From an uncultured Oxalobacteraceae bacterium (GTDB lineage: Bacteria; Pseudomonadota; Gammaproteobacteria; Burkholderiales; Burkholderiaceae): a stretch of 38,225 bases of DNA. Below, piece after piece: positions 10,101 through 19,287 of the stretch (position 1 is the stretch's first letter; each line of letters starts with the position of its first letter). Location: positions 1-38,225 of the forward strand of contig CAMLIL010000054.1 of the NCBI GenBank assembly GCA_946480015.1. The letters are read 5' to 3'. The notes under the pieces are model-generated. The model had not been told where the DNA came from. It saw only the letters and a program-made list of their open reading frames with translations, and ran no database searches. The position numbers were made by a program, and so were the translations under genes.

Positions 10101-11310
10101 CGACCACTGGATCGCCATCGGCTCGGCCGTGGCCAGCGCGCGCGGCGCAGCCGACGCGCCGGCCGACAGCGGCTCCACCGACCTGGCCCAGTACGTGGTG
10201 GCCGATGTGGTGGCGGCGCGCGCCGGTGAGCTGATCATCGGCGAGCGCAAGCTCGACAACGTGGTGGTCGGCGCCTCGCACGAGAAGGGCGCGTGGCAAG
10301 CCAGCATCGACTCGCGCCAGGTGGAAGGCCACGTGACCTGGGATGAATTGTCCGGCGGCGGGCTGGGCAAGGTGACCGCGCGCCTGGCCTCGCTGATCAT
10401 TCCCGAATCGGCCGCCGCCGACGTGCAAGACTTGCTGGAAGGCGGCAAGAGCGCCGCCTCGACCATTCCCGCCCTGGACATCGTGGCCGAGCGTTTCGAA
10501 CTGTTCAACAAACAGCTGGGGCACCTGGAACTGGTGGCCAATAATTCGCTGGCGGCGGCCGGGCGCGAATGGCATATCAATAAATTGTCGCTGGTTAATC
10601 CGGACGGCGCGCTCAGCAGCACCGGCAAGTGGCTCTCGCGCAACGGCCAGAGCAGCACCAGCCTGAACTTCAATCTCGACATCGCCGATGCCGGCAAGCT
10701 GCTCGACCGCTTCGGCTTTCCCGACACGCTCAAGCGCGGCAAGGGTAAGCTGAGCGGCGATCTCGCCTGGAACGGCTTGCCCTACTCGCTGGACATTCCC
10801 AGCCTGTCGGGCCAGATCGCCATGAATGTCGAGGCCGGCCAATTCCTCAAGCAGGAACCGGGTGCGGCCAAGCTGCTCGGCGTGCTCAGCCTGCAGATGC
10901 TGCCGCGCCTGCTCAAGCTCGACTTCCACGACGTGTTTTCGGAAGGCCTGGCCTTCGACGGCATCACGGCCGACGCCACCATCACCCGCGGCGTGCTGCG
11001 CACCGACAATCTCAAGATGCACGGCGTGGCCGCCACCGTGCTGATGGCCGGCAACGCCGACATCGCCAACGAATCGACCAATCTGCACGTGGTGGTGATT
11101 CCTGAATTCAACCTCGGGACCGGACCGCTGGTGTACGCGCTGGCGGTCAACCCCGTGGTCGGGCTGGGCAGCTTCCTGGCACAACTGTTTTTGCGTGCGC
11201 CGATGATGAAAGCGCTGACATATGAAATGCAGGTGACGGGACCGTGGAAGGCGCCTATCATCACCAAACTAGGCAGCGCGAAGCCTGCAGCCGCGTCCGC
11301 CATACAATAA
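7162..11310 (+). CDS. yhdP: YhdP family AsmA-like inner-membrane protein (phospholipid transport)
   Basis: A large protein of about 1382 residues. A cytoplasmic N-terminus is followed by one transmembrane segment (about residues 40-65, VKLALLLYFAFAITFLLLRY). A very long periplasmic domain then carries the DUF3971 and AsmA-like C-terminal regions of the YhdP/TamB/YdbH group. In E. coli these bridge-like proteins move phospholipids toward the outer membrane. The C-terminal part around LDFHDVFSEGLAFDGITADATITRGVLRTDNLKMHG is typical. A TTG at 7159 immediately precedes the ATG; neither has a clear Shine-Dalgarno sequence. It begins an apparent operon with a nitrilase and tldD, mirroring the yhdP-tldD neighbourhood of enterobacteria, which supports the name. 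Confidence 0.92.
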   Translation: MHTPETDNAAHLPIGERWRRLKAAYRVCNLATHHVLGFTVKLALLLYFAFAITFLLLRYAVLPHIDYYKGSIERLAGRALGSQVSIARIYASWHGLQPNLFLGDVVLRDKQGRQVLSLPSVSATLSWWSVATAQARFSSLEIIRPDLDVRRTADGKLYVAGMAMQDQPGGGDGDWVFKQHEIVIREGKIHWTDQLRGAPELALDNVNMVLLNRWHHHQFALRATPPASLSGPVDVRADFTHPHFADRIANAALWKGELYADVADTDLQAWKHYLDYPFQLTSGNGSVRAWLRLDRARLEGFTADVGLAGVSVRLGRSLPQLDLARVRGRVSAFEPRSPGRREGQPAFGASGHTITLTDFSLVTADGLTLKPTTVTEVYTPATAKALEKIAVSARELDLETLAQLAEQLPLKPPQRALLADFAPRGKLSDLSAEWQGKYPAIAAYKVRARLDGLGIKPQAARLAQPKTATSAATAALPALPGFANLSGSIDANEKGGKISLDSKQFVLHLPAWFADPSMPFDQFNMQARWSFMPGDQVLLNLDSLNFAQGKLKASLSGKHQIMMNAPPGHPAGVVDLNGSLSGFALNTIDRFLPLQTPDDLRGWLVGALEAGTANDVSLRLRGDLAHFPFRADHPGERGRGEFRVAGKLENARLNYAPGHLGADGKSPLWPQAEKIDGSFVFDRTRMEIRGDTARTLGVALSNVKAVVADLSSPERTLEIDGNAAGPMQDFLHYVTASPVLGWIGHFTEDTRASGNAKLALKLRMPLTHMLDSKVLGSLQLAGNDVVLFPELPPIQAALGKIEFNEHGVNLNGVGASFLGGPLALTGGSQRDNSIAIRLAGAVSADGVRKQYAAPQMQPVVDKLSGAARYSGLITFKDHQLKIDVESALAGMGLDFPVPLNKAPADSLPARFTLAGTVGQDGIARDEIKLSVGSGMAARYLRQKLPRSPWTVLRGGIGVNLPAPEPDNGLMVNVHLPSLNVDHWIAIGSAVASARGAADAPADSGSTDLAQYVVADVVAARAGELIIGERKLDNVVVGASHEKGAWQASIDSRQVEGHVTWDELSGGGLGKVTARLASLIIPESAAADVQDLLEGGKSAASTIPALDIVAERFELFNKQLGHLELVANNSLAAAGREWHINKLSLVNPDGALSSTGKWLSRNGQSSTSLNFNLDIADAGKLLDRFGFPDTLKRGKGKLSGDLAWNGLPYSLDIPSLSGQIAMNVEAGQFLKQEPGAAKLLGVLSLQMLPRLLKLDFHDVFSEGLAFDGITADATITRGVLRTDNLKMHGVAATVLMAGNADIANESTNLHVVVIPEFNLGTGPLVYALAVNPVVGLGSFLAQLFLRAPMMKALTYEMQVTGPWKAPIITKLGSAKPAAASAIQ

Positions 11311-11326
11311 GATTGACGGGGGAAAC

Positions 11327-12124
11327 ATGACGACAGTGGCAGCAGTACAGATGATCAGTACGCCCGACATTACCCATAATATTGCGACGGCCAGCCGCCT
11401 GGTCAACGAAGCGGCCGCGCGCGGCGCGGTGCTGGTCACCTTGCCGGAATACTGGCCCATCATGGGCATGAGCGACGCCGACAAGGTGCGGCACGCCGAG
11501 CAGCCGGGACAGGGGCCGATCCAGGATTTCATGGCCAGGGCGGCGCGCGAGCACCGCATCTGGCTGATCGGCGGCACCTTGCCGCTGGTCTCGCCCGACG
11601 CCGGCAAGGTCATGAACACCACGCTGGTGTACAGCCCGGATGGCCAGCCGGTGGGACGCTACGACAAGATCCATTTATTCGGCTTTACCAAGGGCAGCGA
11701 GTCGTATGACGAAGCGCGCACCATCGTGCCGGGCGGGGAAGTGGTCGCCTTCGAGGCCCCGTTCGGCCGGGTCGGCCTGTCGGTCTGCTACGACCTGCGC
11801 TTTCCCGAGCTGTACCGGGCCATGGGCGAGTGCACCCTGATCGTGGTCACCGCCGCCTTTACCCACACCACCGGCCTGGCGCACTGGGAAGTGCTGCTGC
11901 GCGCGCGCGCCATCGAAAATCAATGTTATGTGCTGGCCTCGGCCCAGGGCGGGCTGCATCCGAACGGGCGCCGCACCTTCGGGCACAGCATGCTGATCGA
12001 CCCGTGGGGCGAGGTCAAGACCGTGCTCAAGGAAGGCGAGGGCGTGGTCAGCGGCGCGCTCGACCCGGCCTTCCTGGCCGGAGTGCGGGAAAGTCTGCCG
12101 GCCCTGAAGCATCGACGGCTGTGA
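11327..12124 (+). CDS. Carbon-nitrogen hydrolase (Nit1/deaminated-glutathione-amidase-like)
   Basis: A 265-residue member of the nitrilase superfamily. The catalytic Glu-Lys-Cys triad is complete: E41 in LPEYW, K114 in RYDKIHLF and C154 in SVCYDLRFPE. The Nit-branch signature YDKIHLFG and the segment ARAIENQCYVLASAQGG point to the subgroup that hydrolyses deaminated glutathione, a metabolite repair activity in the cytoplasm. The exact substrate is inferred from family resemblance. The gene starts 16 bp after yhdP with GGGGGAA just upstream of the ATG, and is followed closely by tldD, so the three are probably co-transcribed. Confidence 0.88.
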   Translation: MTTVAAVQMISTPDITHNIATASRLVNEAAARGAVLVTLPEYWPIMGMSDADKVRHAEQPGQGPIQDFMARAAREHRIWLIGGTLPLVSPDAGKVMNTTLVYSPDGQPVGRYDKIHLFGFTKGSESYDEARTIVPGGEVVAFEAPFGRVGLSVCYDLRFPELYRAMGECTLIVVTAAFTHTTGLAHWEVLLRARAIENQCYVLASAQGGLHPNGRRTFGHSMLIDPWGEVKTVLKEGEGVVSGALDPAFLAGVRESLPALKHRRL

Positions 12125-12184
12125 CCGATGTCAAACGAAGCGATGTGGCACAATGGCCCATCGCCATTTGAAAGAGCTGCAATC

Positions 12185-13645
<1,461 letters not shown>

Positions 13646-13666
13646 CGCAGTGTCCACCGCCAAGGA

Positions 13667-13700
13667 AAGCCGTTCAGTCGATGCTGAGCGGCTTTTTTTT
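13667..13700 (+). terminator. Intrinsic terminator after tldD
   Basis: An 11-bp stem AAGCCGTTCAG / CTGAGCGGCTT (one G-T pair) with a 5-base loop is followed by a T-run to 13700. It closes the yhdP-nit-tldD unit and marks the end of the housekeeping block before the accessory island. Confidence 0.93.
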
Positions 13701-13932
13701 CGAATGCTGCGTGCAGCATCGATAGTGCTACCTGATGCTCATCCGCAAGGAGCCGTATCGCGATCCCATGGTCGGTTACGGTAACATGTGCGCGAGGAAA
13801 AGCGCGCCGCGCTGAATCCGGCCGTTGAAGCGGATCGGCCGGCGACCGGACAAGCCAGCGCATGACGTAGCCGCCACAACGAGGGGTCGGGCCCGGCGAC
13901 AATTTCTTGAACTCGCTTCATGCGAGGAGGGA

Positions 13933-14220
13933 ATGTGCGCGCCCGCGATCCCTACCTTTCACAGTTACAGAGCGGTTCAGATTGGCCCCGGCGAGTTGGA
14001 CGGGTGGGAAGACGAGCCTGCGCCTTCGCCATCCGAAGCGGAGATGGTGAAGTCTCGTTTGCGGAGTCTGGCCGAGGAAATAAGACGAATCGATCACGAG
14101 CCAGTGACGAAGCGGCTAAAGTGTCCAATGGACCTGCGGCGCGCACTGAGCTTTTCAGGAGCAAGTGTAAAGAGTGCCCGGATTCTGTCCCTGTTAACTA
14201 TCACTCGACGGAGGCGATAG
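13933..14220 (+). CDS. Possible small hypothetical protein
   Basis: A 95-codon open frame begins at an ATG preceded almost directly by GAGGAGGG. The product is charged and not recognised; its middle part (SEAEMVKSRLRSLAEEIRRID) looks helical. A competing frame of similar length (13920-14246) overlaps it, so coding status is uncertain. It may be a decayed gene at the island edge. Confidence 0.22.
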   Translation: MCAPAIPTFHSYRAVQIGPGELDGWEDEPAPSPSEAEMVKSRLRSLAEEIRRIDHEPVTKRLKCPMDLRRALSFSGASVKSARILSLLTITRRRR

Positions 14221-14320
14221 TCTGTTGGCGCGACCTGCCCCGATAGCATGCCAACGCGATGGTTTGAGCGGCTTGTCTGGCCGTTTAAAAGTAAATCGCT
14301 GCATTCATTAACGCGCCAAC

Positions 14321-14352
14321 TTGCAAAAAAATATTTTCAAAAATGCCATAAT
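14321..14352 (+). promoter_or_regulatory. Candidate promoter of the vgrG cassette
   Basis: TTGCAA at 14321-14326 and an extended -10, TGCCATAAT (14344-14352), lie in a local AT-rich patch about 150 bp before vgrG. The spacer to CATAAT is 20 bases, longer than ideal, but the TGn extension may compensate. Prediction by eye only. Confidence 0.35.
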
Positions 14353-14501
14353 GAGCCATCATTGCGCTTTGCCATTGAGGCGAGCGCGATACCTTCGTTT
14401 GCAAGCTTCTGAGTCGTCTCTGTGAGCATTACCTTCGCTGGGATACAGGAATTTTCTGTGGTACAGCCGTTTGGAGTTTACTCTTCATTGGAAGGAAAAC
14501 A

Positions 14502-17500
14502 ATGCTTGAATTGAGTACCTTGCTCGGTCGTTTTACGCAGACAACCCGGCTGCTACGCTTGAGCACGCCGCTTGGTCCAGATGTGCTCTTGGCGGAATGT
14601 GTTCGAGGGGAAGAGGGTATCTGTTCACCGTATACATTCACAATCAGCGTCCTTTCGCTCGACGCCGCTATTCCCTTGCGCAGTTTGCTTGGCAAACCTG
14701 CGCTGTTGGAATTGTTGACTGCGACGGCGGACGTACGCCGCCCGTTTCACGGGTACATCACCGCAGCGGAAGCCTGCGGGAGCAACGGTGGCATGGCTCG
14801 TTACGAGCTCACGCTACAGCCTTGGACAGTTTTTGTCGGCTTGGGGCGCGATAGTCGAGTGTTTCATGACAAGACCGTGATCGAGATTCTCGAAACGGTG
14901 TTCGCAGCGTATCGACTGAGCGGCCGACTCGCACCCAACTGGCGCTTTGAAATCGCAGATATCAGCATTTATCCGGTGCGGAGTCTGACCACCCAGTACC
15001 AAGAAAGCAATATGGCCTTCGCCGAACGACTGATGAGCGAGGAAGGGCTTTTCTACTTCTTCGAGCACCAAGGTGAAAGCGCGAGTTCAGGCTTGGGCGT
15101 GCATACCATGGTGATCGCCGACCACAATGGAGCCTTTCAGCCCAACGAACAGTCAGTGGTTCGCTTCACCCGGCCCGGCGCGGTCATGAAGGAAGACAGC
15201 ATGGACCGCTGGCGCAGCGAACTCAAGCTGCAAACCAATGGAATCGAACTTCAGAGCTGGGACTATCGAACTCGCAGCTCCCGGCCAGTCTCCGCGCCAG
15301 GCATCTTTGACGATGGGCTGAGCCTCGTTAACCGGGACGTGCCAGGCGCATACGCCTATCCAGATCACAGCCAAGGGCAACGCATTGCCAACAACCACAT
15401 GCAGGCACTGGAGGCTCGTCGGCAGGTATTCATCGGCGCCGGAACCGTGCGTACATTCACACCCGGCACGACCTTTACGCTGGTAGGGCATGCTATCCAT
15501 GATCGGCAAAATAGGGATGATGCGCGAACATTCATGATTACCCGCACAGTGCACCTCATGCACAACAACCTGAGCGCTGATCTGCAGACTGCCATTGCAA
15601 AAGTCATGGGAAAATCCGCATTGGCGGCAGTCGTGGATGCGGAACAGTCCGACAGTTTGCACAAGGTCGGAGAGCAGAAAGGCGAACGCCCTTTGTACCG
15701 AAATCGCATCGATGCCATCTGGGCTAATATGCCATTCCGGCCGATCCGTACCGACAAACACGGAAAGTTGCTGTACCCACGGCCAATTATCAAAGGTCAG
15801 CAGAGCGCCATCGTCGTAGGTTCGGTAGGCGCGACGGTCCACACTGACCGCGATCATCGCATAAAAGTGCAGTTCCACTGGCAGCGTGACCACGGCGACG
15901 GCAGGAGCCATAGTCGCTTAGCCCATCCGACACCGGAAGGCCATGCCGGTGCGCCTGCTGATGAGAAGGCGGGTACATGGGTCCGTGTCGCAGTCACTCT
16001 CGCGCCTGTCGCGGGTGCCAATTGGGGCGGCAATGCAGTGCCGAGGGTTGGACAGGAGGTTTTGATCGATTTCATTGAAGGGGACGTAGACAGGCCTCTC
16101 GTCATTGGCGCGTTATATAACGGAAGAGGGCAGGCTGATGGTCAAGGCAATGCAGTGGGGCAATGCGCTGGTTCGTCTACTGGTAATGCACCTGCCTGGT
16201 TCCCGGGCAATGCAGGCGCACATGCCCATCCCGCCGTGCTATCGGGGTTGAAGAGTCAGTCAATGCAAACCAGCCAGACCGGTACGGGAGCATTTAGTCA
16301 GCTGCTATTCGATGACAGTCCGGGAAAATCTCGCTTGGTGCTTCAACGGCATGCGAAGCCTCACGCTGGAACGGCCGAGTTGAATTTAGGCCACCTGCGG
16401 CATCAGAACGACAATCAACTGCTCGCTCATGCTGGATTCGGTGCGGAACTCAAGACTGAGCATAGCGCGGCGCTTAGGGCTGGTCAGGGCATGCTGCTAT
16501 CGGCGAATTCGCGTGTTAACGCTGCCGGCAGCCAGATGGATTCACGTGAAGCGCATGAGCAGATCACCGCAAGTCATGCGCTCCAAGAAGAGTTGGCAAC
16601 GACGGCACAGAAACACAATGCGACCATGAAGAGCAGTGAGGGTTTATCAGAACCCTTGCCCGCTGAGCTCACGGCCATAACTCAGATGAAGGAAAGTGCT
16701 GAGGCCATTGCAGGCGCCAGCGGCAGCAGTGGTATTGCTCTGCCAGCAGGCGGGCAAGGAGAAGCGACGGCTTACACCCAGCCGCAACTGCAATTATCCA
16801 GTCCGTCAGGGATCGTGGCCACCACACCCGCGAATGCGGTGATTGCCGCCGGATACACGTCCAGTATCAGTGCCGGGCAAGATATCAATCTGGTGGCGCA
16901 GGGCACACTTTCCTACGTCGTCGGAAACGGCATCAGTATGTTCAGTTACGGGAAGGCCGCGAGCAAGACTAAACCGAATCAGGAGACCGGCATCAAGCTG
17001 CATGCAGCGAGCGGCAAAGTCAGCATTCAAAGTCAGTCCGGTAAAACCACACTCACGGCTGACAAAGCAATCACCGTGGCGAGCGTCACGAAGTCCGCCA
17101 AGGTGGCCGCGAAGGAGCATGTCTTACTGACAGCGCAGGGGGCCTACCTAAAGCTAGAGGGCGGCAACATCATGCTCCATGGCCCCGGCAAAATCGAGTT
17201 CAAGGCGTCGATGAAGGAATTGGCCGGGCCAGCGAGTGCAGCGGTGGCACTTCCTTCCTTGCCGAAAGCGGAGAACTTGAAGAATTTCGTCGAGCTCAAT
17301 CACCACTGGCCCGATCTGACGCCAGTAGCGGGCGGGGCGTACCGTGCTGTCTTTGCAGATGGCACCTCAAAAGAAGGGACGCTCGACAATAAGGGCTTTG
17401 CACGCCTCGAAAATATTCCACCGGGCCCTATACAGGTCTACTTTGGCGAAGCCCCTCAGTCATATAATCCGCCACCCGTCGAGGATTTGGGAAACACCAC

Positions 17501-17612
17501 GCTTGCGGCAATCCACGAGGATCTAAGGCGGCAAGGTTATGACACCGATATCGAAGACACTGAGGGCATTGCAGCGCTTCTCGATATTTTATCTGGAAGG
17601 TATTCACAATGA
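14502..17612 (+). CDS. vgrG: Type VI secretion spike protein VgrG with DUF2345 and C-terminal transthyretin-like domain
   Basis: 1036 residues. The N-terminal two-thirds is the gp27/gp5-like spike base: residues 1-400 include YQESNMAFAERLMSEEGLFYFFEH. The OB-fold follows at about 420-545 (HGKLLYPRPIIKGQQSAIVVG through VLIDFIEGDVDRPLVIGALYNG). A DUF2345 beta-helix spans about 785-900, with repeats such as GIKLHAASGKVSIQSQSGKTTL. The last region (about 926-990, GGAYRAVFADGTSKEGTLDNKGFARLENI) looks like a transthyretin-like module; in other VgrGs this module binds the cognate effector. The protein forms the puncturing tip on the Hcp tube. GGAAGG six bases before the ATG supports the start. The stop overlaps the ATG of the effector gene (ATGA), indicating coupling. 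No sheath, baseplate or Hcp genes are nearby, so this is an orphan cassette relying on a main cluster elsewhere. Confidence 0.95.
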   Translation: MLELSTLLGRFTQTTRLLRLSTPLGPDVLLAECVRGEEGICSPYTFTISVLSLDAAIPLRSLLGKPALLELLTATADVRRPFHGYITAAEACGSNGGMARYELTLQPWTVFVGLGRDSRVFHDKTVIEILETVFAAYRLSGRLAPNWRFEIADISIYPVRSLTTQYQESNMAFAERLMSEEGLFYFFEHQGESASSGLGVHTMVIADHNGAFQPNEQSVVRFTRPGAVMKEDSMDRWRSELKLQTNGIELQSWDYRTRSSRPVSAPGIFDDGLSLVNRDVPGAYAYPDHSQGQRIANNHMQALEARRQVFIGAGTVRTFTPGTTFTLVGHAIHDRQNRDDARTFMITRTVHLMHNNLSADLQTAIAKVMGKSALAAVVDAEQSDSLHKVGEQKGERPLYRNRIDAIWANMPFRPIRTDKHGKLLYPRPIIKGQQSAIVVGSVGATVHTDRDHRIKVQFHWQRDHGDGRSHSRLAHPTPEGHAGAPADEKAGTWVRVAVTLAPVAGANWGGNAVPRVGQEVLIDFIEGDVDRPLVIGALYNGRGQADGQGNAVGQCAGSSTGNAPAWFPGNAGAHAHPAVLSGLKSQSMQTSQTGTGAFSQLLFDDSPGKSRLVLQRHAKPHAGTAELNLGHLRHQNDNQLLAHAGFGAELKTEHSAALRAGQGMLLSANSRVNAAGSQMDSREAHEQITASHALQEELATTAQKHNATMKSSEGLSEPLPAELTAITQMKESAEAIAGASGSSGIALPAGGQGEATAYTQPQLQLSSPSGIVATTPANAVIAAGYTSSISAGQDINLVAQGTLSYVVGNGISMFSYGKAASKTKPNQETGIKLHAASGKVSIQSQSGKTTLTADKAITVASVTKSAKVAAKEHVLLTAQGAYLKLEGGNIMLHGPGKIEFKASMKELAGPASAAVALPSLPKAENLKNFVELNHHWPDLTPVAGGAYRAVFADGTSKEGTLDNKGFARLENIPPGPIQVYFGEAPQSYNPPPVEDLGNTTLAAIHEDLRRQGYDTDIEDTEGIAALLDILSGRYSQ

Positions 17613-19255
17613 GCGCACCCATCGCTCCCGCTGAAGGGGTAGCAGAGTACGAGCATGACGGTGACATGATGGCGATGGTCGAAGAAATCGGCACTGCTGT
17701 CGCGACGGGGTTGGTTCCGTTTCTTGGTCAGGCCATCAACATCTATGACACCATCGAATCCCTCCTGACTTTGCACCGTAGTGAGGGACCCGCAGCGCAG
17801 GCCGAAGCGAAATTCGATCTGGTATTGGCGCTGGTTGGCTGGATCCCCGGTGCGGGCGGTGGCGTTAAAAAGACCATACGCATCGTTAACAAGAACCCTG
17901 CGCGTTACGCACCGATTCTGTTCGACGTGCTGAGGATGGTCTGCCTTAAGTTAGGTATTCAGACGAGTCCGGAGTCACTGCTCGACAAATTGTTCGACGC
18001 TGCCGGGCTGACGCGTATTCTTGGAACGGTACAGTCCAGCGTCGAAAAGTCGTGGGCCTACGAAAAGTTGCCGTCCGAGGGACAGTTGGCACTGTCGACG
18101 ACCATGTCGATGGTGCGCGCTTCGCTACCCTCCATGCTCATGCTGGTGACGACGAAGCTAATGCACTGGAAGAGTATGCAGCGCAATACTGCCGCGCGCA
18201 GCACCGGGACTCGCAAGAAAGACCCTGGATCACCACCTAAGCCGGCACCAGCGGGTCCGACTACCGCCAAAACTGGGGCGAATGCGCCCACACACGCCGC
18301 AAGCAATGGATCGGCTAATGTGGTCCTCGGCACGGCAACGTTGACAGAGATCACCAACGACGTCATCGGAATACTAGGCGAACATATTACTGATTATTTT
18401 TTGTACGAAGATTATGGTTGGGGGAGGGACTGGCGTTCTCATGACCAAGGTGTCAGTGGTTCGTGGGAAACCAAGCCAGGAAAGGAGTTCCCTGGAAAGC
18501 TGAATGACGGAACTAAGCTTAGTTCGTTGTTGGCCTCGGCAGCCCATGGGGTAGGGATCGACGGGGTGTGGAAGGTTCAGCACGGCGACCCAAAAAATGG
18601 CGGGAAACCCTACGCAATCGTTGAGTCGAAAGCCTCGTCGAATGCGAATGCCCCTGCAAATGCATCACGGAAACCGCAAGTGCGCAGTAAATTGCTGAGT
18701 AACGCCCGTCGAATCAAGAAGGCGGCAGCTTTCGCAGCGGCAGCTGCGTTACCAAAAACGACGGAGTTACTCGATCCGCCAACCGGCGCTGCGGCAGCGC
18801 CGTCTAACACGGCAACGGCGGCCGGCAGGCCAAATGGTTCATTAGCGAGCCAGAAAAAGCAACATGGCAAGCAAAAGGCGCAGCAAACACCACCGGCGTC
18901 GACTTCTGGGGGCAACGTTTCATCACCAGCCAACGCAGAAAAGCCGCTGGTTCAGATGAGTCATGCGTGGATAACCAAAAACATTGGCATCGCGGTAAAG
19001 AACCCGTCTATAGAGTATGAGATCCGTCGCAACGGCGCTCATGTCTACGCCCGCCATCTCTTCTATACGCCTTTCTATCTCCCAACTGCTGCCCAACACC
19101 TGTTGGCACTGCGAGCAGTAGTTGGCTCACTTGGCGCCACACATTCAAGTCACGAGAACCATTCAATACCGTCAACTCACCGCCACGACGAACAGGAAGT
19201 GAAGATGGCTGTGAATGCCAAGCATAGAATACTGAAATTGCCTCTCGAGCCCTAA
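17609..19255 (+). CDS. Putative T6SS nuclease effector, PoNe-like (PD-(D/E)XK fold)
   Basis: 548 residues, coupled to vgrG by an ATGA overlap. The N-terminal part (about 25-110) has a hydrophobic stretch VATGLVPFLGQAINIYDTIE and the block LALVGWIPGAGGGVKKTIRIVNKNP. I believe this recurs in VgrG-linked effectors, probably for loading. A Pro/Ala/Thr linker (about 205-235) leads to a C-terminal nuclease-like region. There, GEHITDYFL (257-265), GVGIDGVW with D318, and YAIVESKAS with E339 and K341 form a D...ExK signature. It closes with QMSHAWI (449-455). The adjacent PoNi-like gene argues that this is a PoNe DNase effector injected into competitors. An Ala-rich low-complexity insert (about 343-445) separates ExK from the closing motif, which is unusual. 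Function is inferred from motifs and context. Confidence 0.78.
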   Translation: MSAPIAPAEGVAEYEHDGDMMAMVEEIGTAVATGLVPFLGQAINIYDTIESLLTLHRSEGPAAQAEAKFDLVLALVGWIPGAGGGVKKTIRIVNKNPARYAPILFDVLRMVCLKLGIQTSPESLLDKLFDAAGLTRILGTVQSSVEKSWAYEKLPSEGQLALSTTMSMVRASLPSMLMLVTTKLMHWKSMQRNTAARSTGTRKKDPGSPPKPAPAGPTTAKTGANAPTHAASNGSANVVLGTATLTEITNDVIGILGEHITDYFLYEDYGWGRDWRSHDQGVSGSWETKPGKEFPGKLNDGTKLSSLLASAAHGVGIDGVWKVQHGDPKNGGKPYAIVESKASSNANAPANASRKPQVRSKLLSNARRIKKAAAFAAAAALPKTTELLDPPTGAAAAPSNTATAAGRPNGSLASQKKQHGKQKAQQTPPASTSGGNVSSPANAEKPLVQMSHAWITKNIGIAVKNPSIEYEIRRNGAHVYARHLFYTPFYLPTAAQHLLALRAVVGSLGATHSSHENHSIPSTHRHDEQEVKMAVNAKHRILKLPLEP

Positions 19256-19287
19256 AGTTTCAATAACGAAAATAGGTGAATATATAA

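Larger units (their letters stand above)
13701..14501. other. About 800 bp between tldD and vgrG with no convincing gene
   Basis: This stretch joins the conserved tldD operon to the type VI island. It begins with a perfect short palindrome (ATGCTGC GT GCAGCAT, 13704-13719). The middle is GC-rich, with overlapping open frames of ambiguous reality. The last 250 bp before vgrG are AT-rich and likely hold its promoter. I recognise no transposase, integrase, tRNA or repeat boundary here. Confidence 0.5.

Noticed and set aside
8017..11184. Long minus-strand open frame opposite yhdP
   Set aside because: Shadow frame; the plus strand encodes a coherent YhdP with membrane helix and AsmA-like C-terminus.
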